From Thermoanaerobaculia bacterium (GTDB taxonomy: Bacteria > Acidobacteriota > Thermoanaerobaculia > Gp7-AA8): DNA of 64,000 nucleotides. The notes under the pieces are model-generated. The model was not told where the DNA came from. It saw only the letters and a list, made by a program, of their open reading frames with translations, and ran no database searches. The stretch covers positions 1 to 64,000 of the forward strand of contig JADGNZ010000013.1 in NCBI GenBank assembly GCA_017883205.1. Reading direction: 5' to 3'. The translations under genes were made by a program, and so were the position numbers. This document shows positions 46,951-57,266 of the stretch, piece after piece. The stretch's first letter is position 1, and each line of letters starts with the position of its first letter.

Positions 46951-49644
46951 TTGGTCAAGGACGTGCGGAATCTCAATCCATCTGCTTCTTATGGAGTGAA
47001 CGCCAATCTTCTGTCCGGTATTGTGTTACTCGGTCTTGTGGTTTTTGCGCTCGATTACGTAACACCGGTCGGATATTCAGTATGGCCTCTGTACCTGATA
47101 CCGCTGATGCTCACGGTGCGACTGCGCAAGGCGCACCTTCTGCCGATTGTGGCTGCGTTCTGCACTGTCCTTGTCGTATTGGGTTTCTTTTTTCCACTGC
47201 CTGAGACCTTCCAACCTGAAGCCGTCTTCCGCCGTGCCATTGGCATCAGTATGCTGTGGTTCACAGCAGTGCTGCTGTTGAAGCGGATACGGGTGGAAGA
47301 GGAACGATTCTCAACGGCGTTTCGCGCCGCGCCAGTCGCCTTTGGAATGACATCTCTGGAGGATGGACGCATCGTCGAAGTAAACGATGCTTATGTCCAA
47401 CTGCTTGGCTATTCCAGAGAGGAGTTGATCGGGCACAGGGCCACGGATCTCGATCTTTACGCGAGCCCCTCCGATCGCGCACGGATGCTCGAATTGCTGC
47501 GGGCAGACGGTTCACTTCCTGATTTCGCCACGATCTTCAGGACAAAATCGGGCGAGTTGCGTCACGTGACGGTGTCGTCCTCCATCATCGCGATGGAGGG
47601 CAAGCCGCACCTCCTCGCTACCGTGGTGGACGTTACCGAGCGCCGGCACGCGGAAGAGAAACTCCTGAAAAGCGAGGCCCAGGCACGAGCTGTTCTGGAG
47701 TCTCTTAATGAAGGCGTAGTCTTTCTCGATACCGCGGGGAACGTCGTGAGCATCAATGACGCGGTCTCCAAAGTCCTCGGCCGGGGCCTCCAGGAGTTGA
47801 CCGATCCGGAGGCGGACCCGCGCTCGAGGCTCATCCGAAGCGACGGCTCTTTGTTTCCCATGGAGGAACAACCGGCCATTGTTGCGCTACGTACAGGAGA
47901 ACCGGTACGAAATGTCGAGATGGGCGTCCCGACGCGCGACGGTAAGGTCAAGTGGATCATCGCGGGTGCGCAGTTGGCCCGCGATACCGACGGCAAGAAT
48001 CTCGGGGTTGTTGTCTCATTCTTCGATATTACGGATCGCAAGCGCGCGGAGGCGGCGCTACGCGAGAGCGAAGCGCGCCTGAACGAAGCGCAACACAATG
48101 CCCGGATCGGAAGCTGGTGCTATCGAGCCGGCGGTTCGCTCACGATGTCCGATGAGATGTATGACTTGTACGGGATCCCGCTCGAAGTGCGGGCCACGTA
48201 TGAAATGGTGATTGCAGCAGTCCACCCTGATGACCGGGCTCGCAATCACAATCGATTTCAAGATGCACTGGCGTCCGGCGCGTGCGATTTCCAGGACGAA
48301 TATCGCCTGATCCGGCCGGATGGCGAGGTGCGAAACATCTTCGCGCTAGGCAAAATCCGGCGCGACGCGGACGGAGAACTGCTTGAAGCCGTCGGCACAG
48401 TACAGGATGTGACGGAGCGTAAGCAGGCCGAGGAGGCTCTCCGCGCAACCGAGGAGCGATTGAGGCTGTTCATTGAGCACGCACCAGCATCTTTGGCCAT
48501 GTTCGACCGCGAGATGCGCTACCTGAGCGTGAGCCGCCGTTGGTTGAACGATTACGGCCTCGGCGAACGAGACCTGCGCGGACTCTCGCACTATGAGGTC
48601 TTCCCGGAAATCGGTGAGGCATGGAAAGCGATCCACCGCCGCGCCCTTGCAGGAGAGGTTGTACGCAATGACGGCGAACGGTTCGAACGAATCGACGGCT
48701 CCGTGCAGTGGCTTCGATGGGAGGTGCGTCCCTGGCACGATGCGGCGGGCGTTGTCGGCGGCATCGTTGTCTTCAGCGAAGACATCACGGAGCGCAAGCT
48801 GGCGGAAGACGAAATCCTCCGGCTTCACGAGGAACTGCGGCGGCATGCCGCAGACCTCGAGCAGCACGTACTCGATCGCACCGCTCAGCTCGAAGCCGCC
48901 AACAAGGAGCTCGAAGCGTTCAGCTACTCGGTCTCACACGACCTTCGCGCGCCGCTCCGTGCCATCAACGGCTTTGCGCGCATTCTCACTGAGGATCACG
49001 GTCCGGCGCTCGACGCGGAAGGCCAGCGGCTGCTGGAGGTAATCCGCGGCGAGGCATCGCGCATGGGGCAGCTGATCGACGAGTTGCTTCAGTTCTCGCG
49101 CCTCAGCCGGCAGCCATTGCGCAAGTCCTCGTCTGATATGACCGCAATGGCTCGCGGTGTTTACGACGAGTTGCGCGCCGGCACGCCGGACCGGATTGTC
49201 GACTTCCGACTCGAATCGTTGCCTTCCGTCCCGGCGGATCCGGCGTTGCTGCGGCAGGTGTGGATCAACCTGCTCGACAATGCTCTGAAATTCACGCGTC
49301 ACCGGGAGCACGCCGGAATTGTCGTGTCGGGCTCGGTCCATGCGGGCGAGGCCATCTACTCCGTGCGGGACAACGGCGCGGGTTTCGATATGCAATACGC
49401 AGGCAAGCTCTTCGGCGTGTTTCAGCGCCTTCACGGACTCGAAGAGTTCGAGGGTACCGGCGTCGGGCTCGCGCTTGTGCAGCGGATTGTGAATCGGCAC
49501 GGTGGCCGTGTGTGGGCCGAAGCCACGCCGGACTGCGGCGCGACGTTCTCATTCAGCCTTCCACTGCCGGAGACGTCGGTGGGAGACGCACTGCCGGGCA
49601 ACCATGCCGGCGCAATTCCCGCCAACGCAGCCCAAAGGAACTGA
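46951..49644 (+). CDS. Membrane multi-PAS sensor histidine kinase
   Basis: An 897-residue kinase. An N-terminal membrane part has about four helices (LLSGIVLLGLVVFALDYV; LLPIVAAFCTVLVVLGFFF). Four PAS/PAC units follow (marked by [54 protein letters not shown]). Then comes a phytochrome-type DHp domain (SYSVSHDLRAPLRAINGF) and an ATPase domain (NLLDNALKF, VRDNGAGFD, GTGVGLALVQRI). The start is uncertain: TTG 46951 or GTG 46963. The next two genes encode a receiver protein and a hybrid kinase with three and minus four bases of spacing, so this is one signalling operon. The stimulus is unknown. Confidence 0.9.
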   Translation: MVKDVRNLNPSASYGVNANLLSGIVLLGLVVFALDYVTPVGYSVWPLYLIPLMLTVRLRKAHLLPIVAAFCTVLVVLGFFFPLPETFQPEAVFRRAIGISMLWFTAVLLLKRIRVEEERFSTAFRAAPVAFGMTSLEDGRIVEVNDAYVQLLGYSREELIGHRATDLDLYASPSDRARMLELLRADGSLPDFATIFRTKSGELRHVTVSSSIIAMEGKPHLLATVVDVTERRHAEEKLLKSEAQARAVLESLNEGVVFLDTAGNVVSINDAVSKVLGRGLQELTDPEADPRSRLIRSDGSLFPMEEQPAIVALRTGEPVRNVEMGVPTRDGKVKWIIAGAQLARDTDGKNLGVVVSFFDITDRKRAEAALRESEARLNEAQHNARIGSWCYRAGGSLTMSDEMYDLYGIPLEVRATYEMVIAAVHPDDRARNHNRFQDALASGACDFQDEYRLIRPDGEVRNIFALGKIRRDADGELLEAVGTVQDVTERKQAEEALRATEERLRLFIEHAPASLAMFDREMRYLSVSRRWLNDYGLGERDLRGLSHYEVFPEIGEAWKAIHRRALAGEVVRNDGERFERIDGSVQWLRWEVRPWHDAAGVVGGIVVFSEDITERKLAEDEILRLHEELRRHAADLEQHVLDRTAQLEAANKELEAFSYSVSHDLRAPLRAINGFARILTEDHGPALDAEGQRLLEVIRGEASRMGQLIDELLQFSRLSRQPLRKSSSDMTAMARGVYDELRAGTPDRIVDFRLESLPSVPADPALLRQVWINLLDNALKFTRHREHAGIVVSGSVHAGEAIYSVRDNGAGFDMQYAGKLFGVFQRLHGLEEFEGTGVGLALVQRIVNRHGGRVWAEATPDCGATFSFSLPLPETSVGDALPGNHAGAIPANAAQRN

Positions 49645-49647
49645 TCG

Positions 49648-50130
49648 ATGAGCGCGAAGCCTTCCACCTATCCCGGTGTCGTCGAGATTCTCCTGGTCGA
49701 GGACAACCCCAGTGACGCCGAGCTGACCATTCGCGCGCTCACGCGTAACAACCTGGCGAACCGCCTCGTCTGGGTGAAGGACGGTGCCGAAGCGCTCGAG
49801 CTCATTTTCGGACCGTCAGCAGACCCCGAGACTCCAATCAATCACATCCCCAAGCTGATCCTGCTGGATCTCAAGCTTCCGAAGGTGGACGGCCATCAGG
49901 TGCTGGAGCGGATCAAGTCCGATCCACGCACACGCATGATCCCGGTGGCCGTGATGACTTCCTCGCGCGAAGAGGCAGACCTGCTTCGCGCATACAAGGC
50001 AGGCACCAACAGCTTCATCGTCAAGCCGGTCGACTTCGACAGCTTCATCGAGGCCGTTCGGGAGCTCGGCCTTTACTGGCTCCTGCTCAACCAGTCTCCT
50101 GCCGGAGACGCGAACCCGCTCGGATCATGA
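49648..50130 (+). CDS. Single-domain response regulator, Rcp1-like
   Basis: A 160-residue receiver without an output domain. The acidic pair is LLVEDNPSD, the phosphoacceptor Asp lies in LILLDLKLPKVDG, then MTSS, and Lys in FIVKPVDF. Rcp1-type receivers serve phytochrome-like kinases, which fits the kinase three bases upstream. Its last bases overlap the start of the hybrid kinase gene (ATGA). It probably carries phosphoryl groups within the pathway. Confidence 0.93.
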   Translation: MSAKPSTYPGVVEILLVEDNPSDAELTIRALTRNNLANRLVWVKDGAEALELIFGPSADPETPINHIPKLILLDLKLPKVDGHQVLERIKSDPRTRMIPVAVMTSSREEADLLRAYKAGTNSFIVKPVDFDSFIEAVRELGLYWLLLNQSPAGDANPLGS

Positions 50131-52445
50131 GCACGGGCACCAACATGAGCGAACCAATCCGTTTGCTGCACGTTGAGGATCTTGCCGGCGACGCGGAGCT
50201 GATCTGGCGCGAGTTGTCGCGCGCGGGTCTATCGTTCCAGCCGATGCGGGTCGAGGAGGAAGCCTCATTTCTCGACAGGCTGGTCACGTTCAAGCCGGAG
50301 ATTGTGCTGTCGGACTACTCGCTCCCGCGGTTCGACGGAATGCGCGCGCTCGAGCTGGCCCGGCAGTACGCGCCCGATGTGCCCGTCATCATCGTAACGG
50401 GATCGCAGAACGAGGAGACGGCCGTCGCCTGCATGCGTGCCGGAGCAGCCGACTACGTCATCAAGGAGTTTCTGTCGCGGCTCCCTGGCGCCATCAAGTC
50501 CGCTCTCCGTCACCGCGAATTGGAGAGCCTTCGGCGCGAAGCTGAGCAGCGATTCGCCCTGTTCATGCAGTTCCTTCCAGCACGTGCGTACATCCGCAAC
50601 GGCGAAGGCCTCTACATCTTTGCGAACGAAAAGCTGGGCGAGCTCTTCGGGGAGGCGGCAGCAGACATCGTCGGCAAGAGCCTTTCGGACTTCGTAGGCG
50701 CAACCTCCGCCCTTGAGTCGGACCAGAACAACGCACTCGTCCTGGCCAGCGGCACGCCGCAGTTGTTCGAAGAAACGATCGTCGTCGGTGGAGAGGAGCA
50801 CACCTACCTCTCCTCGAAGTTTCCGATCGTCCAGCACGATGGAAGCCGCCTCCTCGGCGGAACATCCATCGACATCACGGACAGAAAACGCGCGGCCGAA
50901 GCGGTCCTCAAGAGCGAACGCGAATTCCGAGCTCTGGCCGAGAATCTGCCGGATGGCGTCGCCCGCTTCAATCGTCAGCGCATTCTCATCTACGTCAATC
51001 GCCGGGTCGAGGCAGCCACCGGCTTGCCGCGTGACGTATTCATCGGACGAAGTTACGCGGAGCTCGGGTTTCCACCAGCGCTCGTCCAACTATTGGATAA
51101 CGCGATCGACCGGACGTTTGAGACGAACGAGGTAACGCATCTGGAGTTCGCGTTCGATACGCCGGCCGGGCCTCGCCAGTTCGAGGCCCGCTTCGTGCCG
51201 GAATCCGTTGCTGGGAACGAGCAGACCGTATTGACCGTCGCTCGCGATGTCACCCGGCGGAATCAGCGCGCCGCCGAGCTCCGCGAATCGGAGCAGCAAC
51301 TCCTCCAGGCACAGAAGATGGAGGCCGTGGGACGGCTGGCCGGAGGCATCGCCCACGATTTCAACAACGTTCTGATGGCGATCCTGCTGCAAGGCAACGT
51401 TCTCCTCCGGCTGGCCGGCGGGAACGAGGCCATCCTGAAGCGGGTCCAGGAGATTCTGAAGGCTGGTCATCGGGCCGCAGCACTGACCAAGCAACTTCTC
51501 GCATTCAGCCGCAATGAACCGGCAAACCGCAAGGCCGTGTCGCTGCCGCTCCTCGTTCGGAACCTGGAGGAGATGCTGCAACGTCTCGTGAGCGAGGATG
51601 TCGCGCTGCATTTCGAGCTCGACCAGGATTGCCCGAACGTGTTTGGAGATACGGGTCAGTTCGAACAGGTCGTCATGAATCTCGTGATGAACGCACGCGA
51701 CGCAATGCCGTGCGGCGGAGCCATACGCATTCAGGCGCGCAAGGCCGCGGCAGCCGAGGTGGACTCCGCTGGCGGCGTCCACAGAACGCCGTATGCGGTT
51801 CTTCTCATCACCGACACAGGCATCGGCATGGACAGCAGTACCCAGCAGCGGATCTTCGAACCGTTCTTCACGACGAAATCGAAGGACAAAGGCACCGGCC
51901 TCGGACTGTCGACCGTTTACGGGATCGTCAACCAGGCCAATGGCTTGATCCGCGTTGCCAGCGAGCCGGGCAAAGGATCGACCTTCAGCATCTTCTTGCC
52001 GGCAACGGTACACGGCGCCGATCGGCCAGCATCAGTCACAAGCCACGCCCTCGAGGAGAGTCTGCGCGGCACCGAGACGATCCTTCTCGTCGAAGATGAT
52101 CCCCTCGTTCGCCGCATCCTCGCGGAAACGCTGCAGACGAATGGCTATACCGTTCTGGAAGCGAGCGATGGAGCCGCGGCGCTGGAGATTGCCCGCCAGA
52201 GACGCCAAATCGATCTGTTGCTGAGTGACGTCGTGATGCCGAACGCCAACGGCATCGAGGTCGCGCGGACCATCGCAGCAGGCCGGCCCGCCTTGCGTGT
52301 CGTGCTGATGTCCGGTTACGCGGACGATGCGCTTTCCCCCTACGGACTCGATGCGCAGGATGCCGTGCTGCTCCACAAACCATTCACCGAGGAACGGCTC
52401 CTCTCCGTCCTGCGCGACGTGCTCGCGCCGCTCGCGAGGGCGTGA
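50127..52445 (+). CDS. Receiver-PAS-PAS-histidine kinase-receiver hybrid
   Basis: A 772-residue cytosolic hybrid kinase. The N-terminal receiver ([26 protein letters not shown]) is followed by two PAS domains. A DHp domain of the NtrB-like type comes next ([19 protein letters not shown]), then an ATPase domain ([31 protein letters not shown]). A C-terminal receiver ends the protein ([26 protein letters not shown]). The ATG at 50127 overlaps the preceding gene; an in-frame ATG at 50145 is also possible. It is the third gene of the signalling operon. Output genes are not visible here. Confidence 0.92.
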   Translation: MSTGTNMSEPIRLLHVEDLAGDAELIWRELSRAGLSFQPMRVEEEASFLDRLVTFKPEIVLSDYSLPRFDGMRALELARQYAPDVPVIIVTGSQNEETAVACMRAGAADYVIKEFLSRLPGAIKSALRHRELESLRREAEQRFALFMQFLPARAYIRNGEGLYIFANEKLGELFGEAAADIVGKSLSDFVGATSALESDQNNALVLASGTPQLFEETIVVGGEEHTYLSSKFPIVQHDGSRLLGGTSIDITDRKRAAEAVLKSEREFRALAENLPDGVARFNRQRILIYVNRRVEAATGLPRDVFIGRSYAELGFPPALVQLLDNAIDRTFETNEVTHLEFAFDTPAGPRQFEARFVPESVAGNEQTVLTVARDVTRRNQRAAELRESEQQLLQAQKMEAVGRLAGGIAHDFNNVLMAILLQGNVLLRLAGGNEAILKRVQEILKAGHRAAALTKQLLAFSRNEPANRKAVSLPLLVRNLEEMLQRLVSEDVALHFELDQDCPNVFGDTGQFEQVVMNLVMNARDAMPCGGAIRIQARKAAAAEVDSAGGVHRTPYAVLLITDTGIGMDSSTQQRIFEPFFTTKSKDKGTGLGLSTVYGIVNQANGLIRVASEPGKGSTFSIFLPATVHGADRPASVTSHALEESLRGTETILLVEDDPLVRRILAETLQTNGYTVLEASDGAAALEIARQRRQIDLLLSDVVMPNANGIEVARTIAAGRPALRVVLMSGYADDALSPYGLDAQDAVLLHKPFTEERLLSVLRDVLAPLARA

Positions 52446-52469
52446 GGAGAAACGCCGCATCGTCGCCGC

Positions 52470-53333
52470 TCATCGCACTGCTCCCGAGGCGAACGTGTCG
52501 CAATCGGAGATCTTGCCCGCATCGAAGCCACGCTTGAACCACGACGACCGCTGCGCGGACGAGCCGTGCGTGAACGATTCCGGATTCACGGTCTTGCCCG
52601 CCATCCGCTGAAGCCGGTCATCACCGACCGCCGCCGCGGCATTCAAGCCTTCTTCCACGTCGCCCGCCTCGAGCAGATTGCGCTGCTGCGTCGAATGCGC
52701 CCATATCCCGGCGAAGCAATCGGCCTGCAACTCCAGCCGCACGGAGTATTGCTTGGCGTGACGCGAGTCGCCCTCCATCGCGCTGTGAACCTTCTCCTCG
52801 ATACCGAGGATTTTCTGGACGTGGTGGCCGATCTCGTGAGCGATGACGTACGCCTGGGCGAAATCACCCGATGCGCCGAACCGCTGCTTCAGCTCATCGT
52901 AAAACGCCAGATCGATGTACACCTTCTCATCCTCGGGACAATAAAACGGACCGGAAGCCGCCTGCGCGTAACCGCATCCCGAGTTGATGGAATCGCGGAA
53001 GAGAACCAGCTTCGCGTGGTGATACGAGGCGTCGCTCTGCTGCGAGAGGATGCGCGGCCACGTCTTCTGCGTGTCGTTGAGAACGAACGTCACGAACTGC
53101 CGCTCCGTGCTCTCGCCCGGAGTCTCCTGAACCGGCCGCGTCGCCACCGGCCCCGAGCCCGTTTGATCGCCCGTGCCGAGGAGGGCGAAGAAATTCTTGT
53201 GGAAGAGGAGACTGAGGACGAGCAGGATCACGGCCCCGCCGCATCCGATATGCACGCCTCCGAACCTAAATCCTCCGCCCGATCCGCGCTGATCTTCTAC
53301 ATCGCTGCTGTCGCCGCTAGGTGTCCATCGCAT
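52470..53333 (-). CDS. Neutral zinc metallopeptidase, YpfJ family
   Basis: A 287-residue membrane-anchored peptidase-like protein. One N-terminal helix (GGAVILLVLSLLF) follows a short glycine-rich stretch. The zinc motif HEIGHH is at 166-171, followed by ELQADCFAGIWAH with a likely third ligand. The start at 53333 (MRWTPSGDSSDVEDQR) matches the family N-terminus. It is convergent with the hybrid kinase gene (24-base gap). Members are widespread; their substrates are unknown. Confidence 0.92.
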   Translation of the reverse strand: MRWTPSGDSSDVEDQRGSGGGFRFGGVHIGCGGAVILLVLSLLFHKNFFALLGTGDQTGSGPVATRPVQETPGESTERQFVTFVLNDTQKTWPRILSQQSDASYHHAKLVLFRDSINSGCGYAQAASGPFYCPEDEKVYIDLAFYDELKQRFGASGDFAQAYVIAHEIGHHVQKILGIEEKVHSAMEGDSRHAKQYSVRLELQADCFAGIWAHSTQQRNLLEAGDVEEGLNAAAAVGDDRLQRMAGKTVNPESFTHGSSAQRSSWFKRGFDAGKISDCDTFASGAVR

Positions 53334-53370
53334 GGCCAGCAACAAAGCACATCAAAGGCCAACGTTTGCG

Positions 53371-53520
53371 CGGGGGTCGCGGGTCGGGAGTCGGGTGTCG
53401 GAGCTTGCGGGTTGGTGGATTGCTGCGCTAGGGGTTTCGGGTTCCTGCGTTGCTGGATGATCGCCTCCTCCACACCCCACCCCCCACTCCCAACTCCCCG
53501 CTCCGACCCCCGACCCCCGA
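53371..53520. repeat. G-rich/C-rich GGGAGTCGGG-type repeats
   Basis: G-rich string at 53371-53401 (cgggggtcgcgggtcggg) and C-rich string at 53502-53520, opposite orientation, forming a possible long inverted repeat. The middle holds ccccacccccc runs. No gene was seen in the 191-base gap between the peptidase and phosphoesterase genes. Confidence 0.6.
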
Positions 53521-53524
53521 AACC

Positions 53525-54796
53525 CTACGACCCCCCCGAACCACACAACGCCGTCCCATACAACGGCACAACATTCACAGTCACGGACGGTCCATTCACC
53601 GTCACCGTCAGGTAGTGAAAGAACGCGCCCGGCTTCCCCCCCTTCCCGTTCTTGCAACCCGACAGCGGCGCGCCCGCCCCGCCCGTCACGATGAACACCG
53701 GCTTCCCTTTGTCCGGCGAGCTTCCCGTGAACGGGCCGGTCGGATTGGACTGCGCCGGATCGACATACAACAGATGATCGTGCGACGCGAAGACAAAGGT
53801 CATCTTCGGATACTTCCCCTGATCGAGAAGATGCCGGAACGCCTCGACCTGCGTGCCGTAGTCGGACGTATCGCCCTTCGGCGCCCCGATCTGCGACCCG
53901 CCTTTGTCTTTGATGGGACGGTGCATGAAACAGAAGATGTGGGTGACCGAGGCATCGGAAGAAAGCTGATCGAGCGTGGCCTGCAGCGAGGCGAGCTGCG
54001 TCTTCCCGACGTAGCCGTTGTACACGCAGGCGTTCGCGAGCGTGACGTCGAGAACATCGTCGGTATTGATGATGAGGAACGCGGCGTTGCCGTAGCGGAA
54101 CATCCCATACGGCGGCGCCATCGAGGTCTCGTAATCGGCCATCATCGAGCCGCTGAAGTCTGGTAGCTCGGCGTCCCACGGATCGCTCGCCGTGCCGCAC
54201 GATATGAGCGTCTGCACCACCATCTCGTGATTGCCCGGCGCGTTGAACACCGGCACCGTCAGCGGCTTGAGCGCGCCGAGGAATTGCGCGTACTGCTCGG
54301 TGATGCCGACCTCCTGCTTGCCATACACCGTATCGCCATTCCAGACGACAAACTCCGGCGGATTGGCCGAAAGCCGCTGCACCATATCGAGCATCGCCGT
54401 CGTCAACGGATCCCCGCTATGCGCCGGCCGATTGTCGCCCGCCACGACAAAGGTGAAGCTCGTCGACCCCAGACTCGGCTCCAACTGCGTCGCGCCGGTC
54501 GGCAACTGCGTCATCGGGGGAAAGGGCTGGGCCGGGGGAGCGGGTGCTGCCGGCGCCGGCGTGGCAGGGGCGGACGTCTGCGCGGACTTTTTCGCCGACG
54601 CCTGACCCGACTTTTTCGCAGACGTCTGACCGGACTTGTTCGCGGATGTCTGCGCGAACTGTTTCGCGGATGTTTGCGCGGATGTTTGCGCGGATGTTTG
54701 CGCGGATGTTTGCGCGGATGTCTGCGCGGACGAAGTCTGCGCAGTCAGGGAGAGAGCCCAGGCGAGCACGGCGAGCGACGCAATGATTTTCTTCAT
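53525..54796 (-). CDS. Exported calcineurin-like metallophosphoesterase
   Basis: A 423-residue secreted protein. The signal peptide (MKKIIASLAVLAWALSLTAQ) is followed by a low-complexity segment with repeated SAQT units and lysine variants (about residues 20-75) and then Pro-Ala stretches. The catalytic domain has metal motifs VVAGDNRP, VVWNGDTVYG, APGNHEM, FCFMHRPI and ASHDHLLY. It probably hydrolyses phosphoesters at the cell surface or in the periplasm. The low-complexity repeat is encoded by 12-base tandem units (54651-54740). No nearby gene suggests a substrate. Confidence 0.9.
   Translation of the reverse strand: MKKIIASLAVLAWALSLTAQTSSAQTSAQTSAQTSAQTSAQTSAKQFAQTSANKSGQTSAKKSGQASAKKSAQTSAPATPAPAAPAPPAQPFPPMTQLPTGATQLEPSLGSTSFTFVVAGDNRPAHSGDPLTTAMLDMVQRLSANPPEFVVWNGDTVYGKQEVGITEQYAQFLGALKPLTVPVFNAPGNHEMVVQTLISCGTASDPWDAELPDFSGSMMADYETSMAPPYGMFRYGNAAFLIINTDDVLDVTLANACVYNGYVGKTQLASLQATLDQLSSDASVTHIFCFMHRPIKDKGGSQIGAPKGDTSDYGTQVEAFRHLLDQGKYPKMTFVFASHDHLLYVDPAQSNPTGPFTGSSPDKGKPVFIVTGGAGAPLSGCKNGKGGKPGAFFHYLTVTVNGPSVTVNVVPLYGTALCGSGGS
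54651..54740. repeat. 12-bp tandem repeat coding SAQT units
   Basis: Tandem 12-base units (gcggatgtttgc type) in the phosphoesterase gene; copies are near identical at 54669-54725. They extend the low-complexity segment and may vary in number between strains. Confidence 0.8.
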
Positions 54797-54909
54797 GCGC
54801 CAAGTTTCGCACAAAACAGGTTGCCCCGGCCCCGCCCCACCCCTATAATCCGCGCGCCGGAATTCTCCTCCGGCAAGCTGCCGTTAGCAGCGATACTTTC
54901 CAACATCGT

Positions 54910-54985
54910 GGGGCTGTAGCTCAGCTGGGAGAGCGCCTGCTTCGCACGCAGGAGGTCATCGGTTCGATCCCGTTCAGCTCCACCA
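54910..54985 (+). tRNA. tRNA-Ala (anticodon CGC)
   Basis: A 76-base cloverleaf with encoded CCA. Acceptor stem GGGGCTG/CAGCTCC contains the G3-U70 pair that marks alanine tRNAs. D-stem GCTC/GAGC; anticodon stem CCTGC/GCAGG with loop TTCGCAC, so the anticodon is CGC. T-stem ATCGG/CCGTT has one mismatch, and the loop TTCGATC is standard. Discriminator base A. Confidence 0.96.
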
Positions 54986-55046
54986 CTCATTCTCTGATGA
55001 GGACCGCCGAGTGTCGCGCACCCACCGTCACCGCGCCGAATTGCGG

Positions 55047-57266
55047 TCAGACGGGCGAGATCTCGTGGCGTGCAGCGAAGACGTCAATCGCTACGTCGAG
55101 CAGGTCCTTGATCTTGCTGTCAAATGTGTCGGCGCGGCGGCTACACGCCTCTTCGAACGTTCGATCGCGCTCGCAGACGTACGTGGCCTCGATCAAGACG
55201 ATCTTACGCCGACCGATCAGGCGAGAGATCTCGGCTCCGTCCGTAATCGTCCAGCTCTCCCCGAACCGACCAGTTCGAATCAGGCGGCTGCTCCAGTATT
55301 CTTGTTGCGCTTTCTGCGTCATCCAATATCCGACAAACGTGTGACCGGTAACGAGCAGCAGCAGGGGGTGCACGCCGATGTACTCAGCACAGGCGGCGAT
55401 CAGGAGAGCGATGTCATGACACGTTCCGAGCTTGCGATCGATGACTTCGGTATGCGTGCGCACGATCTGGCCGACCACGTGCTTTGAGGTACGGTCAAAA
55501 ACGGGACTGCCCGGCGGAGAGATGTAGGTCACTTCGATCGAGTCGCGCAGCGTTTGAAAGATCGCTTTCATTTGTGTTGAGACATAGTCCGGCCGTTTGG
55601 AAACCGCCTGGTATCCGCAGAAGGTGTCGCCGGGATCGCCGAGCGTTCGCAGCACTCTCTTCGCAATCTCGAATACCTTGACTACGCCGTCATCCCACGG
55701 GTTCACAAACGCGGGGATGAAGGCCCATGAGTCCTCCTGGTCGAGCCATTCCTTGGGGCCCATCCAGAGCACGGAAGTTGTCTGACTGGCCAGTTCCACG
55801 CCGTTTGCCGAGGTCACGGTGGCCGTGAAGCTCACGCGCCGCCGACGACCGTGGCGCTCAACGAGCTCGTGCAACGCGGGGAAATAGATGTTCTCCACGT
55901 TGACGGGAACCACGCCCGTCTTGAGATGGATAGTCTGGCGGAAGATCGATATGTTCGCGCCGGTATCGCACTGGATGCACAGATTGCCATCCTGTGCGAT
56001 CGGCGATTCGATGCTAAGGTGCTCGATCGGGTGGAGGCCGTTCACCAGGAGCGCCGGGTTGATGGTTGGACGCGGGCGAAACTCCAGCTTTACGCCGGAC
56101 AGTGGCGGCGTCTCGCTCGTTCCAGGCTGAAGAACTATCTCGCCCCCAAGTGTTCCCATCGCCGACGTAGGCTGCCGTTCTTCCGAGGGGGCTCCGGTTG
56201 CGACTTGAGTCCGTGCTGTCTCCCGCGTAGAGGATTCCGCAATCGGTTGCGCGGCCTGAGGAAAGGGAAGCCATTCGACCCAGTCGGGAGACGGCAGCCA
56301 CACCGTGGGGACTTCGCTTCGACTCAAGGCCGAACCGATGGTACGCGCGAACGAGAGTACCGCCGCGATCGGCGAAAGGCCCTCCAGCAGGCGTTGATAG
56401 AAATAAAACGTGAAGTCGGCGGCCATGTCGTCCGTGACCAGGGCAGGCCAGCCGATGCTGAGCACGTTCAGCTCTTTGGCAACGTCTCCGCAGGCACGCC
56501 CTCCCGCCTCACACGCGTTAATCACCACCATCGACAGCCGCCTGTTCTCACCAAGCGCCTTGTAAATCGAGGCGAGCGGGATGAGCGAAAAAGGCGAGGA
56601 CGCCGAGGTGCGCGAGCGATCAGATGTGACAGGCAAGGCTAGCTGTCCGCCGTCGTCAATGACGGCTGGCGGCGAGAAGTGGAGAAAATCCGCCAGCGTT
56701 TTCTCACACTCGATGAGCAATTGCTGTCCCGTTGGCTCGATCACCACCCGTACTTGCATTCTCGCCAGATCGATCTTGCCAGCGAAGTCATTCATCTCAC
56801 GGCGTACGCCGGGAAGTTCGTATCCCATGAGGTTGGCCCAGCCGGCCATCAGCATCGTGAGCGAGGTTCGGGCAGCCGGAGGCCGCGTGGCGTTAAGACC
56901 GGCTACGCGCGCAACGGCAACATCACCGCTGATCGCCCCTCTGGGTATGAGTAGTTCCGACCACGGCAACGCGATTAGAACGGGGTTTACGGCATTGACG
57001 CATAGAACATTTTCATTGGAGGAGTTCGAGGCCCATTGCCGGATCCACGAGGCAAGTTTCGGCGGCTGGAACGCTTCACGATACCTCTGGATGGCGGCCT
57101 TTCGCTGCGATCCCTCTGAGAATTGGCACTGGACCAGTTCAGCTTTCAGCTCATTTGCGATCCCCATGGACGGACCAGCAAATTTTTCCCTCGCACCGCC
57201 ACTGATGATCTCAAACTCGATTCGCTTCTTTTGGGAAACGACGCAACGGATCGTGGCACTCTTCAT
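55047..57266 (-). CDS. CHAT-like domain - transglutaminase-like domain fusion protein
   Basis: A 739-residue protein. Residues about 130-310 resemble a CHAT caspase-like domain. The Cys motif is NACEAG (C252), but at the His position LHFSPPAVIDDGG (195-207) replaces the usual HFxGHG, so the catalytic His seems lost. Residues about 580-700 look like a transglutaminase/cysteine-protease domain with Cys616 (GTCHD), His642 (TGHTFVGYW) and Glu693 (IEATYV). The middle region, probably beta-rich, is unrecognised. The ATG at 57266 overlaps the upstream stop (TGATG); a GTG lies one codon earlier. It lies in the same strand cluster as a receiver-CHAT protein, which suggests a regulated protease cascade. 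Function is inferred. Confidence 0.78.
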   Translation of the reverse strand: MKSATIRCVVSQKKRIEFEIISGGAREKFAGPSMGIANELKAELVQCQFSEGSQRKAAIQRYREAFQPPKLASWIRQWASNSSNENVLCVNAVNPVLIALPWSELLIPRGAISGDVAVARVAGLNATRPPAARTSLTMLMAGWANLMGYELPGVRREMNDFAGKIDLARMQVRVVIEPTGQQLLIECEKTLADFLHFSPPAVIDDGGQLALPVTSDRSRTSASSPFSLIPLASIYKALGENRRLSMVVINACEAGGRACGDVAKELNVLSIGWPALVTDDMAADFTFYFYQRLLEGLSPIAAVLSFARTIGSALSRSEVPTVWLPSPDWVEWLPFPQAAQPIAESSTRETARTQVATGAPSEERQPTSAMGTLGGEIVLQPGTSETPPLSGVKLEFRPRPTINPALLVNGLHPIEHLSIESPIAQDGNLCIQCDTGANISIFRQTIHLKTGVVPVNVENIYFPALHELVERHGRRRRVSFTATVTSANGVELASQTTSVLWMGPKEWLDQEDSWAFIPAFVNPWDDGVVKVFEIAKRVLRTLGDPGDTFCGYQAVSKRPDYVSTQMKAIFQTLRDSIEVTYISPPGSPVFDRTSKHVVGQIVRTHTEVIDRKLGTCHDIALLIAACAEYIGVHPLLLLVTGHTFVGYWMTQKAQQEYWSSRLIRTGRFGESWTITDGAEISRLIGRRKIVLIEATYVCERDRTFEEACSRRADTFDSKIKDLLDVAIDVFAARHEISPV

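Noticed and set aside
54970-54974. Mismatch in the tRNA T-stem as a sign of a pseudo-tRNA
   Set aside because: Only one T-stem pair is mismatched; all other stems, the G3-U70 pair and the encoded CCA are intact, and I recall the same T-arm sequence in other bacterial tRNAs.
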